Shown: positions 51,549 through 61,093 of the stretch, piece after piece
How the letters are laid out: each line of letters starts with the position of its first letter
Position numbering within the stretch: the first letter of the stretch is position 1
Assembly (NCBI RefSeq): GCF_003265995.1
Contig: NZ_MVJN01000001.1
Location: 310,001 to 374,000 of the forward strand
Origin: Legionella quinlivanii
GTDB taxonomy: Bacteria; Pseudomonadota; Gammaproteobacteria; Legionellales; Legionellaceae
Direction of reading: 5' to 3'
DNA length: 64,000 nt
The notes under the pieces: model-generated
Seen by the model: the letters and a program-made list of their open reading frames with translations, nothing else
Told to the model about the DNA's origin: nothing
Database searches by the model: none
Position numbers and translations under genes: made by a program

Positions 51549-53202
51549 CATTACTCTCTTTATTTTTAGGCCCGATGAGAAAAAGATTGAGCCATCGGCC
51601 TTTACTATAGTTAAAACCACGCAGTCTTGCAATAACGCCAAAAGAATCAAAAGCGATAGTCCATTGAGCAAATGTCTTGTCATCAACCAGGAGCAACTGC
51701 CTTGGATTTTTTTCCAAAGAGGAAATAGCATCGGCACTATCGGCAAATTTTATCCAGTTGGTATTCAGATTGAAAACAAGACTGGGCTCATCAAAACCTA
51801 CTGCAATTAAGGGATTATCGGAGTTGACTGCATGTTTTAAAGCCAGCTCAGCGATTTTAGGCGTAATCCAAAGCGGCTCGAGCTCCGGCAAAATTCGATT
51901 AAAGCTCAGAAAATACACCACACTCGCCATAATAAGCAGCGAAGCGAGGGTCTGATAATAAGCTTGTCTGAAAATGAAATACACGGTTACCACTGCGAAT
52001 GTTATCCCGCAAAATAGTATTGAAACAGCGGGCCAGCTGCTGTGGTTTAAAAAGACATAGGAGATAATGGTCAGGAATATCACAAGCCCAATAGATAATA
52101 TTCCCCAAAGGCTTTGCAGGAATTTAAGCCAGCGATTAGCCGAAGCTCTTCCCTCTTGCAGACCAGTTTTTTTCATATTGATTAAAGAATCAATCGCCAT
52201 TGCTGCTAACAGCGCCAAAGCCGGAAAAACGGGAAGAATATACTGGGGCAACTTGGTTGGCATGATTTCAAAAAAAAGCCAGCTGGGAATGACCCAGCTC
52301 AATAGAAATCTCACTGCCTTTTCATGCCGATGCCTGAACGCATAAGCTGCAGTAGGCCATAAAAAAAGAGAAGCGGGCCAAAAAGTTAATGGCAGGATAG
52401 CCAAATGAAAAAGAGGAGGCTTTCCGTGTGATTCATGTCCGCCCTTCAGCTTGGGTAACAGGTCCTTATGAATCATTTGCATTAGGTAGTTGCTGTGCTC
52501 AGCCTGATTGACCAGGATAACCCAGATCAAGGTCAGAGAAATGAGAATCAATAAGCCTGTAAACGGCCGTAGATTGCGTAACCAGCGAATATTTTTATCG
52601 ACCAGACAAAGGGCCGCTATCGACAGAAATCCTACTAAAGGGGTAACTCCTTTCAGGACCAGCCCCGCAGTCATTGCCAGCCAGAAACATAAAGGCCAGG
52701 CCCAGTGAATCCTGGTATTATCAGCGCTTGCCTGATAAATCAGCCACAGGGCACCCTGCATTAACACCACAGTGGCAAGAAGCGCGGCATCAATTACCCC
52801 CATATGCGCCTCAACCACAAGCAAAAGGCAAGAGGCCAGCAATAGCGCGGCAATCAATCCGGAGCGTTCATTCAACAGACGTGAACCAAAATAAAAAGTT
52901 GCCAATACGGCAATTAACGCCCCTAAAACAGAAGGAATCCGATAAGGCCAAATCTGGTTTGCATCAGGTTCACTGAATAATTTTACACTGCCAGCCTGAA
53001 GCCAATTTATTCCGGGCGGTTTCTGAAAGCGTGTTCTATCCTGGAAGCGGATTTGAAAAAAGTTACCTGATTGGAGCATTTGACGACTGGCTTGTGCAAA
53101 ATGCGCCTCATCCCTGTCAATCACCGGTAACTGGCTAATGCCTGAGGCAAAAAATATCAGGGATAAAATAACTAGCCCTGACCAAATCACTAATTTGCGC
53201 AA
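51535..53202 (-). CDS. ArnT-like polyprenyl-phosphate glycosyltransferase (PMT/GT83 family)
   Basis: 555 residues with about 11-12 membrane helices. The first periplasmic loop has PVIDRDEAHFAQASRQML with the catalytic aspartate-glutamate pair and the FQDRTRFQKPPGINWL stretch, both typical of ArnT and related PMT-fold transferases that move a sugar from undecaprenyl phosphate to lipid A. It heads a four-gene minus-strand operon with the PAP2 phosphatase, GT2 and LAB_N genes. The sugar cannot be read from sequence; none of the Ara4N-making genes (arnA/arnB) is near, so a hexosamine or hexose is possible. Confidence 0.87.
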   Translation of the reverse strand: MRKLVIWSGLVILSLIFFASGISQLPVIDRDEAHFAQASRQMLQSGNFFQIRFQDRTRFQKPPGINWLQAGSVKLFSEPDANQIWPYRIPSVLGALIAVLATFYFGSRLLNERSGLIAALLLASCLLLVVEAHMGVIDAALLATVVLMQGALWLIYQASADNTRIHWAWPLCFWLAMTAGLVLKGVTPLVGFLSIAALCLVDKNIRWLRNLRPFTGLLILISLTLIWVILVNQAEHSNYLMQMIHKDLLPKLKGGHESHGKPPLFHLAILPLTFWPASLFLWPTAAYAFRHRHEKAVRFLLSWVIPSWLFFEIMPTKLPQYILPVFPALALLAAMAIDSLINMKKTGLQEGRASANRWLKFLQSLWGILSIGLVIFLTIISYVFLNHSSWPAVSILFCGITFAVVTVYFIFRQAYYQTLASLLIMASVVYFLSFNRILPELEPLWITPKIAELALKHAVNSDNPLIAVGFDEPSLVFNLNTNWIKFADSADAISSLEKNPRQLLLVDDKTFAQWTIAFDSFGVIARLRGFNYSKGRWLNLFLIGPKNKESNDVSV

Positions 53203-53365
53203 TGCCTTATACTCCTGAATCTTCGGCTGGGCTGATTATACTTAACTCCCCTGGAAATGACAAAAAAATCCTCTCACCGGTTTAGCTAAGCTAAATGCAG
53301 GCAGCTTATGATCTTGTTCCTGTTGTCATTGCGAGTTAAACTCTCTCTTTTTATCAGCGTTTCTC

Positions 53366-54025
53366 ATGCCAGAATTATCTACGATACAGCAAATCGCTAT
53401 TTGGATTATTCCTGTTTTGCTGGCTATAACCATTCATGAAGCCTCACATGCTTGGGTTGCTTCATTATGTGGCGATCGAACTGCTGAGCAGGAAGGGCGG
53501 CTCAGTTTTAATCCCATTAGACATATCGATCTGTTTGGAACTATTATTGTTCCTCTGCTGGTATTAACTCTAAGCAAATTCAGTTTTGTTTTTGGCTGGG
53601 CAAAACCTGTGCCCATTATGCCCTCTCGTATGCGCAATCCGCGCCGTGATCTCGCTTTAGTCACTTTGGCAGGTCCCTTGTCTAATCTGGTCATGGCAAT
53701 ATTCTGGGCCATTTGTTTTAAACTTTCGTTTTATCTTGACCCGCAGCGCACTAGCTATGCCCTGTTTCTATTATTGGCCGCAAGAGCCGGAATGATCATA
53801 AACCTGCTGCTTTGTTTCTTTAATCTGCTGCCTATTCCCCCGATGGATGGAAGTAAAGTGGTAATGAGTCTATTATCACCCCGAGCCGCAATGAAATTTC
53901 AGAAAATTGAACCCTATGGATTTTTAATTGTGCTTCTGTTGCTGATCACTGGCGCTCTGAGCTGGATTCTCAATCCGCTTATGAATTATTCTCTTCGTCT
54001 GCTGGTCGCTGTTTTTCATTTATGA
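53366..54025 (+). CDS. Site-2-type membrane metalloprotease (M50 family)
   Basis: 219 residues with several helices. The zinc motif is HEASHA in ITIHEASHAWVAS (HExxH), and the third ligand lies in NLLPIPPMDGSK, the NPDG-like motif of M50 peptidases. It is the short, PDZ-less type, so not RseP. It overlaps pdxB by four bases. Start ATG at 53366 has no strong ribosome site. Confidence 0.9.
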   Translation: MPELSTIQQIAIWIIPVLLAITIHEASHAWVASLCGDRTAEQEGRLSFNPIRHIDLFGTIIVPLLVLTLSKFSFVFGWAKPVPIMPSRMRNPRRDLALVTLAGPLSNLVMAIFWAICFKLSFYLDPQRTSYALFLLLAARAGMIINLLLCFFNLLPIPPMDGSKVVMSLLSPRAAMKFQKIEPYGFLIVLLLLITGALSWILNPLMNYSLRLLVAVFHL

Positions 54026-55086
54026 ACATACTAGCCGACGCATCACTCCCCAATTTGAAGGCCGCTTTCCCAGCGCCTTTTAATCTGACAGTTTATGAAG
54101 ATCAAAGCCATATCCCTCATTTGCTGGCAGGACAGGAAATCCTTCTTTGTCGAGCCACATTGAAGGTCAACGAGGCCCTTTTTAAAAAACATCGGGTCAA
54201 ATATGTGGCGACAGCCAGTAGTGGCACCGATCATATCGATAGCGTTTTGCTGGCCCAACTTGGGATTGAATTACTCGATGCAAAAGGTTGTAATGCACAA
54301 GCGGTTGCGGATTATGTCGTTTGCAGTATTGCCTGGTTAAAAAAGAATCGAAATTTTACCGGTAAGAATGCGGTGGTGATTGGCGCTGGTGTGGTCGGTT
54401 CAAAAGTCAGCCGACGTTTGAAGATGTTGGGGTTTCAGGTATTAGCCTACGATCCTCTGAAGGCCGCTTCTGATACCGGCTTTAAAAGCTGCGGCTACCA
54501 TGAGTTATTTGACGCCGATCTTATAACCATCCATGCGAATTTACACACGACTGCTCCCTACCCCAGTTTTCACCTTCTGGATGACCCATTTTTTAATGCC
54601 TTCAACCCGCAAGGGATTATTATTAATGCCGCCAGAGGACATATCGTTAATGAACAATCTCTATTAAAACGACCAGGGCTAATTTATTGCACCGATGTAT
54701 ACAGTAATGAACCCGCGATAAATCCCGAGATTATCAAAATGGCCACAGTTAACACTCCACACATTGCCGGCCATAGCATCGAAGCGAAATTGCGGGCGAT
54801 ACAAATACTCAGCGGCAAATTACATACATTGTATCATCTTCCCTTTAGTCCTCTTCCGGAAAAGCAGGTTTTTATGGATGAACCGGCAGCAAAGACCTGG
54901 GAGGAGTTAGCCTTAGCCCTGTATAACCCCGAGCCGGAAACTCTTGCGCTTAAACAAGCTGCAGATCCGCAAACAGCCTTTTTGCAGCTACGCAAGGCAC
55001 ATCCACCAAGGCATGATTTTGATCGTTATCAAATGGCTACCGGTAAACTTGCTGAACTGCAGCGAATTGCTGGTGTTGGAAATTAA
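54022..55086 (+). CDS. pdxB: Erythronate-4-phosphate dehydrogenase PdxB
   Basis: Second step of DXP-independent pyridoxal phosphate synthesis, oxidising 4-phosphoerythronate. The first residues MNILADASLP resemble the PdxB start. AVVIGAGVVGSKVSRRLKML is the NAD-binding motif, IIINAARGHIVNEQSLL the catalytic arginine region and VNTPHIAGHSIEAKLRA holds the catalytic histidine. The C-terminal dimerisation domain is present. 354 residues, slightly short of E. coli (378). Confidence 0.94.
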   Translation: MNILADASLPNLKAAFPAPFNLTVYEDQSHIPHLLAGQEILLCRATLKVNEALFKKHRVKYVATASSGTDHIDSVLLAQLGIELLDAKGCNAQAVADYVVCSIAWLKKNRNFTGKNAVVIGAGVVGSKVSRRLKMLGFQVLAYDPLKAASDTGFKSCGYHELFDADLITIHANLHTTAPYPSFHLLDDPFFNAFNPQGIIINAARGHIVNEQSLLKRPGLIYCTDVYSNEPAINPEIIKMATVNTPHIAGHSIEAKLRAIQILSGKLHTLYHLPFSPLPEKQVFMDEPAAKTWEELALALYNPEPETLALKQAADPQTAFLQLRKAHPPRHDFDRYQMATGKLAELQRIAGVGN

Positions 55087-55172
55087 ATCAGAAGTCGACA
55101 ATCCTTTACTTCTTGTCTACATTTTATAATGTTTGATTAAAAGATAAAAAATATCTCTTTTTCAAATAGTTC

Positions 55173-55637
55173 ATGGAAAAATTAGATAAGGATAAACTGA
55201 TTATGACTTATGTAGCCTTGGAATGGGATCACAAAATCGGCAAATTTGCCATTGGTTGGCTAGTAGTCAAATGCGCCAGTGTTGGGCAAAAATTTGGTGG
55301 TCCGCAAGCTCTGCCCCCAAGAAAAGACATTGCCTATTTTGTAAATCCGGAAACGGCCGAAATGGATGCCAAAAGTTTTGCCGAATTTAAGAATAAGTCC
55401 GATGCAGCGGATCAGGAAGAATTTGTAAAAATTAATCTGGCTGAAGCAAGCAGACATGCTGCCTTTGAATGGGATCACAATATTTTCAATCCCCTAATCA
55501 AATGGGCAGTCCTCGAATGGGGTGGCGACTATCAGCAAACCGGTGCCCGAGATGATGTGGCTTATTTTCTGGATGGGGAATCCGCCGAGATGGATGCAAA
55601 GTCATTTAGTATTATGAGAAATCAGCGATTGTTTTAA
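55173..55637 (+). CDS. Small protein made of two tandem EWDH repeats
   Basis: 154 residues, no signal peptide. Two copies of a roughly 55-60 residue unit: residues 14-73 (VALEWDHKIGKFAIGWLVV, then DIAYFVNPETAEMDAKSFAE) and 95-150 (AAFEWDHNIFNPLIKWAVL, then DVAYFLDGESAEMDAKSFSI). The shared core is EWDH...W, D-AYF, AEMDAKSF. A second ATG at 55203, ten bases after AAGGA, is an alternative start. Not recognised. It stands between pdxB and a repeat element. Confidence 0.7.
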   Translation: MEKLDKDKLIMTYVALEWDHKIGKFAIGWLVVKCASVGQKFGGPQALPPRKDIAYFVNPETAEMDAKSFAEFKNKSDAADQEEFVKINLAEASRHAAFEWDHNIFNPLIKWAVLEWGGDYQQTGARDDVAYFLDGESAEMDAKSFSIMRNQRLF

Positions 55638-55689
55638 GAAAGCATGTAAGTTGGGCCCTTGGCCCATAGCCGTCAGGATAAGTAATTTA

Positions 55690-55883
55690 TCCCCTCTCCA
55701 CCGCGCGTAGCGTGGGGGAGAGGGTAGGGTGAGGGGGTTAAAAAATTTATCACGCTAGTGATTCCACTTTGTTGTGACAATAAACCATAGCCACAGAAAA
55801 ATGATTAATGAATCGCAACACGACCTTATTATAGCCCCCTCTCCCTAACCCTCTCCCCCACGCTGCGCGCGGTGGAGAGGGGA
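55690..55883. repeat. Paired inverted CCCTCTCC repeats, copy 3 of the family
   Basis: Bases 55690-55739 and 55833-55883 are nearly identical 50-base inverted repeats (core CCCCTCTCCACCGCGCG), each itself a palindrome with GGGGGAGAGGG, around about 93 bases of unrelated sequence. The layout resembles a BIME or small non-autonomous element. It lies between convergent genes, directly after murE, where murF is found in most dcw clusters. Confidence 0.8.
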
Positions 55884-55947
55884 TCTGATATTCTTAGCCT
55901 GACCGCTATGGACCAAGGGCCAATCTGCAATAATTTATTAATGACTC

Positions 55948-57402
55948 TCATTCAGTTCTATTCACATAGCGATTCAAGACTTCCTGATCAGAAAAATGAT
56001 GGCGTATGCTGCCAACTTGCTGATAGGATTCATGCCCTTTTCCAGCCACCAACACGATATCATCAGCTGAAGCAAGACTGACTGCTTTGGCGATTGCTTC
56101 TTCCCTGTTGGCAATTTTATATAAATTGTCTCGTTTATGAATGCCTTGCTCAATTTCATCAAGAATTTGCACAGGGTCTTCGGTACGTGGATTATCGCTG
56201 GTCATAATCACAATATCCGCATTGTCACTGGCAATTTGCCCCATAATGGGGCGTTTCGTTTTATCTCTGTCGCCGCCGCAGCCAAACACCGCAATGATTT
56301 TACCCTTTTTAACACCATTTAAGGTTTCAAGAACGTTTTTCAGAGCATCCGGTGTATGTGCATAATCCACAATGGTATAGGGTTCCTGGCTTACAATCTC
56401 CATACGGCCTGGAGCGGCTCGAAGTTTAGACATCGTATCAACCACTTCAGACACGGGATAGCCTGCAGCCATAAGGCTGGAAAATATAGCCAGGGCATTG
56501 TAAATATTAAAATATCCTAAAGCTCTTATCTGCAATTCATGGCTTCCCCAAGGGGAGTTCAGCCTAATTCGGGTTCCTGTCAGACTGATTTCATGTTCAG
56601 TAGCTCTGACATCTGCCTGCTGATGAACACCATAGCTTAACAACTGGCAATCTGCAGAAACCGATTTCAGGATTTGTGGGGTATACTTATCATCCTGATT
56701 TACAATGGCCCACTTTAACTCTGGAAACGCAAACAGTTTTGCTTTGGCCTCTGCATACTCATCCATGGTGTGATGATAATCAAGGTGATCATGAGTTAAG
56801 TTGGTAAAAATCCCCTGAGAAAAACGAATGCAATCAGTGCGTCCCTGATCAAGAGCATGTGAAGATACCTCCATACACACCTGGCTAATATCGGATTGAC
56901 GAAATTGACTGAATAGCTGTTGCAGACAAAATGCATCAGGCGTGGTATTTGCCAGTGATTGCAGTTCATCCGCTTTTCCAAAGCCCAAAGTGCCGATATA
57001 AGCCGATTTTGCAGAAAGAAGCTCATGCGCCTGTGCTAACTGATAGGCAATTGTTGTTTTACCATTCGTTCCAGTGACTCCGGTAACGTAGAGGCTGTCC
57101 GAAGGGTTTTGATAAAATCGGGCAGCCAGTTCAGCCTGCTTTGATACAAGATTAGCGAGTGGAATATACACAGTAGACGTGTCAGGTTCGGAAATCTTCC
57201 ACCCTTGAGGATCAAAAAGAACTGCAGCAGCCCCATTCTTTACAGCTTGTGGAATAAACTGTCGTCCATCTGACGCATGACCCGGGTAGGCTATAAATAA
57301 ATCACCAGCCTTAACTGACCTGCTATCATTGCTGATACCAGTTATTTCCAATTCAGATATTACATCGTCAATCCAGGGACAGAGGAGTTTATTGAGTTTC
57401 AT
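55948..57402 (-). CDS. murE: UDP-MurNAc-tripeptide synthetase MurE
   Basis: Adds meso-diaminopimelate to UDP-MurNAc-dipeptide in the cytoplasm. VTGTNGKTTIAYQLAQ is the ATP-binding loop, NLTHDHLDYHHTMDEYAEAK the Mg/carbamate-lysine region and MTSDNPRTEDP the DNPR motif that selects meso-DAP. 484 residues, normal. It begins five bases after ftsI. It is the last dcw gene here; no murF, mraY or murD follows. Confidence 0.96.
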   Translation of the reverse strand: MKLNKLLCPWIDDVISELEITGISNDSRSVKAGDLFIAYPGHASDGRQFIPQAVKNGAAAVLFDPQGWKISEPDTSTVYIPLANLVSKQAELAARFYQNPSDSLYVTGVTGTNGKTTIAYQLAQAHELLSAKSAYIGTLGFGKADELQSLANTTPDAFCLQQLFSQFRQSDISQVCMEVSSHALDQGRTDCIRFSQGIFTNLTHDHLDYHHTMDEYAEAKAKLFAFPELKWAIVNQDDKYTPQILKSVSADCQLLSYGVHQQADVRATEHEISLTGTRIRLNSPWGSHELQIRALGYFNIYNALAIFSSLMAAGYPVSEVVDTMSKLRAAPGRMEIVSQEPYTIVDYAHTPDALKNVLETLNGVKKGKIIAVFGCGGDRDKTKRPIMGQIASDNADIVIMTSDNPRTEDPVQILDEIEQGIHKRDNLYKIANREEAIAKAVSLASADDIVLVAGKGHESYQQVGSIRHHFSDQEVLNRYVNRTE

Positions 57403-57407
57403 TTGAC

Positions 57408-59072
57408 TTAGCCTGTTGTTATATCGGGCGGAATATCCAGAGTGCGTAAGGCGCCTGACATTACTTTTGCAAATAAGGGTGCTGCGACCGCTGCCCCATA
57501 ATAACCATTTTTAGTCGGCTCATGAATTACTACAACCACAACCAGTCGAGGACGCGATGCTGGAGCGATACCAACGAAGCTGGCTATATGCCGATTGGCC
57601 TCATAGCCATTTTTTCCAGCGATTCGGGCGGTTCCTGTTTTACCAGCTACACGATAGCCTGGAATCTGGGCTGCCTTACCCGTGCCCTCGACCATAACGG
57701 CCTCCATCATAGCCAGAACATCATTGGCAGTTTTCTCGTCAATTACCTTTTCGACGCTCGGGTGATAATCGGGATTATGCAACAAAGTAACAGGCAGCAA
57801 ATTGCCATGATTGGCAAATATCAGATAGGCTTTGGCCAATTGCAGGGGGGTCACTGATAGTCCATATCCAAAACTGACGGTCGCTAAAACGAAAGGATTG
57901 GCATCTTTAGGCTTGACAATCGCCCCATCGCTTTCCCCTGGATAACCGCTCTCTGTTCTTTGGCCAAAACCACTGCGCTGTAATAGCCCAAGTAATTGCT
58001 CTGGAGGACTTAAGAGCACCATTTTGGTCACCCCGACGTTACTTGAATGTTCTAAAACTCCTGTTACATCAAGTACGCCATAATTATGAACATCTCGTAT
58101 AGTATGTCCATGAACAATCATCCAGCTCGGACGGGTATCAATAATTGTAGCCGGCGTTACCAGACCGCTGCCAAGCGCACTGGCAATGCTGAAGGGTTTG
58201 ATAACTGAGCCGGGTTCAAAGGTATCGGTGATCGCCTTATTACGATAACTATCCCGGGAATAGTTAGCTCTGGCATTAGGATTAAACGAGGGATAATTAG
58301 CGGTTGCCAGAATTTCACCTGTTTGAGTATCAACCACTACGACCGAACCGCTGCGAGCGGCAAATTTCTCCATTGTATTTTTTAATTCATGATGCGCAAG
58401 GTACTGGATACGGCGATCGATACTCAAAACCAAATCATGTCCGGGTTTAGGTTCCTTGAGGATTCCTAATACTTCAACAATATGGCCTGTTCTATCCTTC
58501 ACAACCCGCTTTTTGCCAGGAACGCCCATTAGCCAGTCCTGATACGCCAGTTCCATTCCTTCAATTCCGGCATCATCAATATTGGTAAAACCAATTAACT
58601 GCGCAGTACTGTCCCCTTCCGGGTAGTAGCGTTTAAATTCCTGCTGGAAATTGACACCTGGGATTTTTAATACTTCAATCTCCTTGGCAAGCATAGGGGG
58701 TAACTGACGTTGTAAATAAAGAAACTCCCGGCTTTTGGCTTTCTCAACTCGTGCTTTTAGTGTTTTGGCGGGAATGCCGGTTATTTTGGACAATGTTGCA
58801 AGTTGCTGAGGGGTAGGAGAAAATTCTTTGGGATTAACCCAAACAGATTGAACAGGGGTACTGACAGCGAGCGGCGTACCGTTACGATCGGTTATCATTC
58901 CCCGATACGCAGGAATATCCTGAACTCTTAAACTTCTGGCATCACCCTGCCCTTTAAGAAATTGTCTGTGCAGGACAGTGAGGTCAAGCATTCTCCAGAC
59001 CAGGACACCCAGAATGAGAACAAAAAAGCCTGAAACGGTGATTAACCGTAAACGGTGTCCGTTTTTTTTCAT
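57408..59072 (-). CDS. ftsI: Penicillin-binding protein 3, FtsI
   Basis: Division-specific transpeptidase. One N-terminal membrane helix (LITVSGFFVLILGVLVWRML), a pedestal domain, then the transpeptidase domain with SVIK in GSVIKPFSIA, SSN in LEHSSNVGVT and KTGT in AGKTGTARIAG. 554 residues. The start overlaps the ftsL stop (ATGA). Confidence 0.96.
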   Translation of the reverse strand: MKKNGHRLRLITVSGFFVLILGVLVWRMLDLTVLHRQFLKGQGDARSLRVQDIPAYRGMITDRNGTPLAVSTPVQSVWVNPKEFSPTPQQLATLSKITGIPAKTLKARVEKAKSREFLYLQRQLPPMLAKEIEVLKIPGVNFQQEFKRYYPEGDSTAQLIGFTNIDDAGIEGMELAYQDWLMGVPGKKRVVKDRTGHIVEVLGILKEPKPGHDLVLSIDRRIQYLAHHELKNTMEKFAARSGSVVVVDTQTGEILATANYPSFNPNARANYSRDSYRNKAITDTFEPGSVIKPFSIASALGSGLVTPATIIDTRPSWMIVHGHTIRDVHNYGVLDVTGVLEHSSNVGVTKMVLLSPPEQLLGLLQRSGFGQRTESGYPGESDGAIVKPKDANPFVLATVSFGYGLSVTPLQLAKAYLIFANHGNLLPVTLLHNPDYHPSVEKVIDEKTANDVLAMMEAVMVEGTGKAAQIPGYRVAGKTGTARIAGKNGYEANRHIASFVGIAPASRPRLVVVVVIHEPTKNGYYGAAVAAPLFAKVMSGALRTLDIPPDITTG

Positions 59073-59407
59073 CGCGGCTTTAATACAAAGGTTTGTTTAT
59101 CTGCCGGTAAACGCATACGTAATTTTTCGATAGCCAATTGCTCAACGCGCGCCGGAGTAGCCAAGCTTGCCTGTTCCAAAAGTAACTGTCCCCACTGTAA
59201 TTGCAATTGGTGGTTATTTTGCTCTAATTGCTGCAAATAATCAAAGCGTAATCGATGTTCATTGGTAATATAAACTACTGCCAGTGCACTTAAGAGCACA
59301 CTGATTAGCAAAGTTATTATCAAACTCATCTGTTTGGATAAGCGCATTTCAGATAATTGTCCAGTAAATAAATTGCTTTGATTTATCGCTCTGGCTGCGG
59401 CATTCAT
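59069..59407 (-). CDS. ftsL: Cell division protein FtsL
   Basis: 112-residue bitopic division protein that pairs with FtsB and FtsQ. Cytoplasmic N-terminus, one helix ([20 protein letters not shown]), then a periplasmic leucine-zipper-like coiled coil ([20 protein letters not shown]). Identity rests mostly on position between rsmH and ftsI, as the family is poorly conserved. Both ends overlap neighbours by ATGA. Confidence 0.93.
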   Translation of the reverse strand: MNAAARAINQSNLFTGQLSEMRLSKQMSLIITLLISVLLSALAVVYITNEHRLRFDYLQQLEQNNHQLQLQWGQLLLEQASLATPARVEQLAIEKLRMRLPADKQTFVLKPR

Positions 59408-60324
59408 GACAACTTCTCTCCTATTCTAAGGACCGCACTACGGGATCTGATATTCTCTTTAATCTCATTTTCTTCCGGCATAATCGCCTTACCTACTCGT
59501 CTGAATTTTTTTACAATCTCATTGTATTTCACAGGCACACCGGGAGGCGGTCTATTGCCTTCCTCCATTGCCTTCATAAACTGCTTCACTATTCGATCTT
59601 CCAGGGAGTGGAAACTGATAACCGCCAGACGCCCCCCGATCTTTAACACATCAACAGATGATTTGAGCGCTTTTTCCAAATCGCTTAATTCATCATTGAT
59701 ATAAATACGTATTGCCTGGAATACTCTTGTTGCAGGATGCTTATGTTTTTCCCATTTTGGATTTGCAGCCTTGACGATCTCGGCCAGTGCCTGAGTAGTC
59801 AATATAGGGGATTGCTGGCGGGCTGCCACTATCGCCCGCGCAATCCTTCCTGCAAAACGCTCCTCTCCGTACTTCCTGAACACCTCCTTCATTTCCTGCT
59901 CGTCGGTACGATTAACAAAGGTTGCGGCATCAAGTTTCTGATGCAGGTTCATTCGCATATCCAGAGGGCCTTCTTTTAAAAAACTAAACCCCCTCTCAGC
60001 GTCATCTAACTGCGGAGATGACACTCCCAAATCCATTAACACCCCATCTACAGCACCACTAACGCCTGCTTTTTCTGCAAAAATGTTCATATCAGCAAAC
60101 GAACCGTGGAAAATCTCAAAGCGTTTTTCCTGGGCAAATACTTCACTGGCAAACTGAATAGCCTCAGGATCTTTATCAATCGCAATCAATCGGCCTTGTT
60201 CAGACAAGCGTTCGAGAATTGCACGACTATGCCCTCCCCGGCCAAAAGTGGCATCAATATAGACACCGTCCGGATTGATTGCCAAACCATTTATCGATTC
60301 TTCTAATAAGACTGATTGATGCAT
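59404..60324 (-). CDS. rsmH: 16S rRNA m4C1402 methyltransferase RsmH (MraW)
   Basis: SAM-dependent methyltransferase of 16S r[20 protein letters not shown] is the SAM-binding loop, [19 protein letters not shown] the family signature and [15 protein letters not shown] a late conserved block. 306 residues, typical. Follows mraZ by nine bases. Confidence 0.97.
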   Translation of the reverse strand: MHQSVLLEESINGLAINPDGVYIDATFGRGGHSRAILERLSEQGRLIAIDKDPEAIQFASEVFAQEKRFEIFHGSFADMNIFAEKAGVSGAVDGVLMDLGVSSPQLDDAERGFSFLKEGPLDMRMNLHQKLDAATFVNRTDEQEMKEVFRKYGEERFAGRIARAIVAARQQSPILTTQALAEIVKAANPKWEKHKHPATRVFQAIRIYINDELSDLEKALKSSVDVLKIGGRLAVISFHSLEDRIVKQFMKAMEEGNRPPPGVPVKYNEIVKKFRRVGKAIMPEENEIKENIRSRSAVLRIGEKLS

Positions 60325-60333
60325 TTTGTTCCA

Positions 60334-60792
60334 CTATAAAGAAAATGTTTTCATTTCATCTGGTAAGACGTCGTGCTGAGAGGCTTCCTCAGCTAACCAG
60401 CTTTCACGTTTTTCTTCCCAAGTCTTATCATTCCAAATCTCAAACTTATTGCCCTGGCCAATCATTACTGCATGCTTTTCGAGTCCTGCGTATTCACGCA
60501 GCAAAGGAGGCAATAATAATCGTCCATTGTTATCTACATCAACATCAGTTGCATGCCCAATCAGCAAACGCTGAATACGCCTTGCAGCCGCGTTAAAACT
60601 TGGCAAACTCTGCAATTTATCTTCAATAACTTGCCATTGTGCAGCGGGATACAGCAAAAGACAGGTTTCTTCAGTATCAATAGTGATGACTAAAGAGGCA
60701 TTGCCTGCGTTGTCCAATGCTTCACGGTAACGTGTTGGAACCGCTATACGACCCTTCGCATCGATTGTCAAAGACGTTATGCCACGAAACAT
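60334..60792 (-). CDS. mraZ: Transcriptional regulator MraZ
   Basis: 152-residue DNA-binding protein of the AbrB-like swapped-hairpin fold, with two copies of the MraZ unit (GITSLTIDAKGRIAVPTRYR and TDVDVDNNGRLLLPPLLREY, each with DxxGR). It represses the dcw promoter, including its own gene, in E. coli. First gene of the cluster. No clear Shine-Dalgarno sequence precedes the ATG. Confidence 0.95.
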   Translation of the reverse strand: MFRGITSLTIDAKGRIAVPTRYREALDNAGNASLVITIDTEETCLLLYPAAQWQVIEDKLQSLPSFNAAARRIQRLLIGHATDVDVDNNGRLLLPPLLREYAGLEKHAVMIGQGNKFEIWNDKTWEEKRESWLAEEASQHDVLPDEMKTFSL

Positions 60793-60810
60793 GATTAATT
60801 TTGCAGGCTA

Positions 60811-60885
60811 CCCCACAATTCTCCACTTTTTTAGTATTTTACACCACTTTCTTACACTATAGAAACACAAAATCCCTCTCGTCAA
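60811..60885 (-). promoter_or_regulatory. dcw promoter with MraZ boxes
   Basis: On the minus strand TTGACG (60880-60885) and TATAGT (60856-60861) are 18 bases apart. Downstream are TGGTG (60842-60846), TGGAG (60821-60825) and TGGGG (60811-60815); the last two repeat at a ten-base interval and the first lies 21 bases before the second, i.e. about two helical turns, as known MraZ boxes do (TGGGN repeats). Binding there would cover the start of the transcript and repress the cluster. Confidence 0.7.
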
Positions 60886-61093
60886 CAAATTTTGTTTAAT
60901 TTTTAATAGGGAGAGATATTTTTGACCAAGTGGTGGGCAGGTTGATTTTTTTATGGAGCGGCAGAAGGTTGCTCGGTGCAGGTAGTAGGCCTTCAAAGAC
61001 TGAAGGATTCTTTCGAATTGCTCATTTTCCTTTATTCAAGCTTTGTCTTTTCCGCGCGGCATTGTTGCGTAAATAGAACCAAGCAACAAACAT

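Noticed and set aside
53366-54025. M50 protease as RseP (sigma-E pathway)
   Set aside because: Too short and lacks PDZ domains; it matches the short site-2 type.
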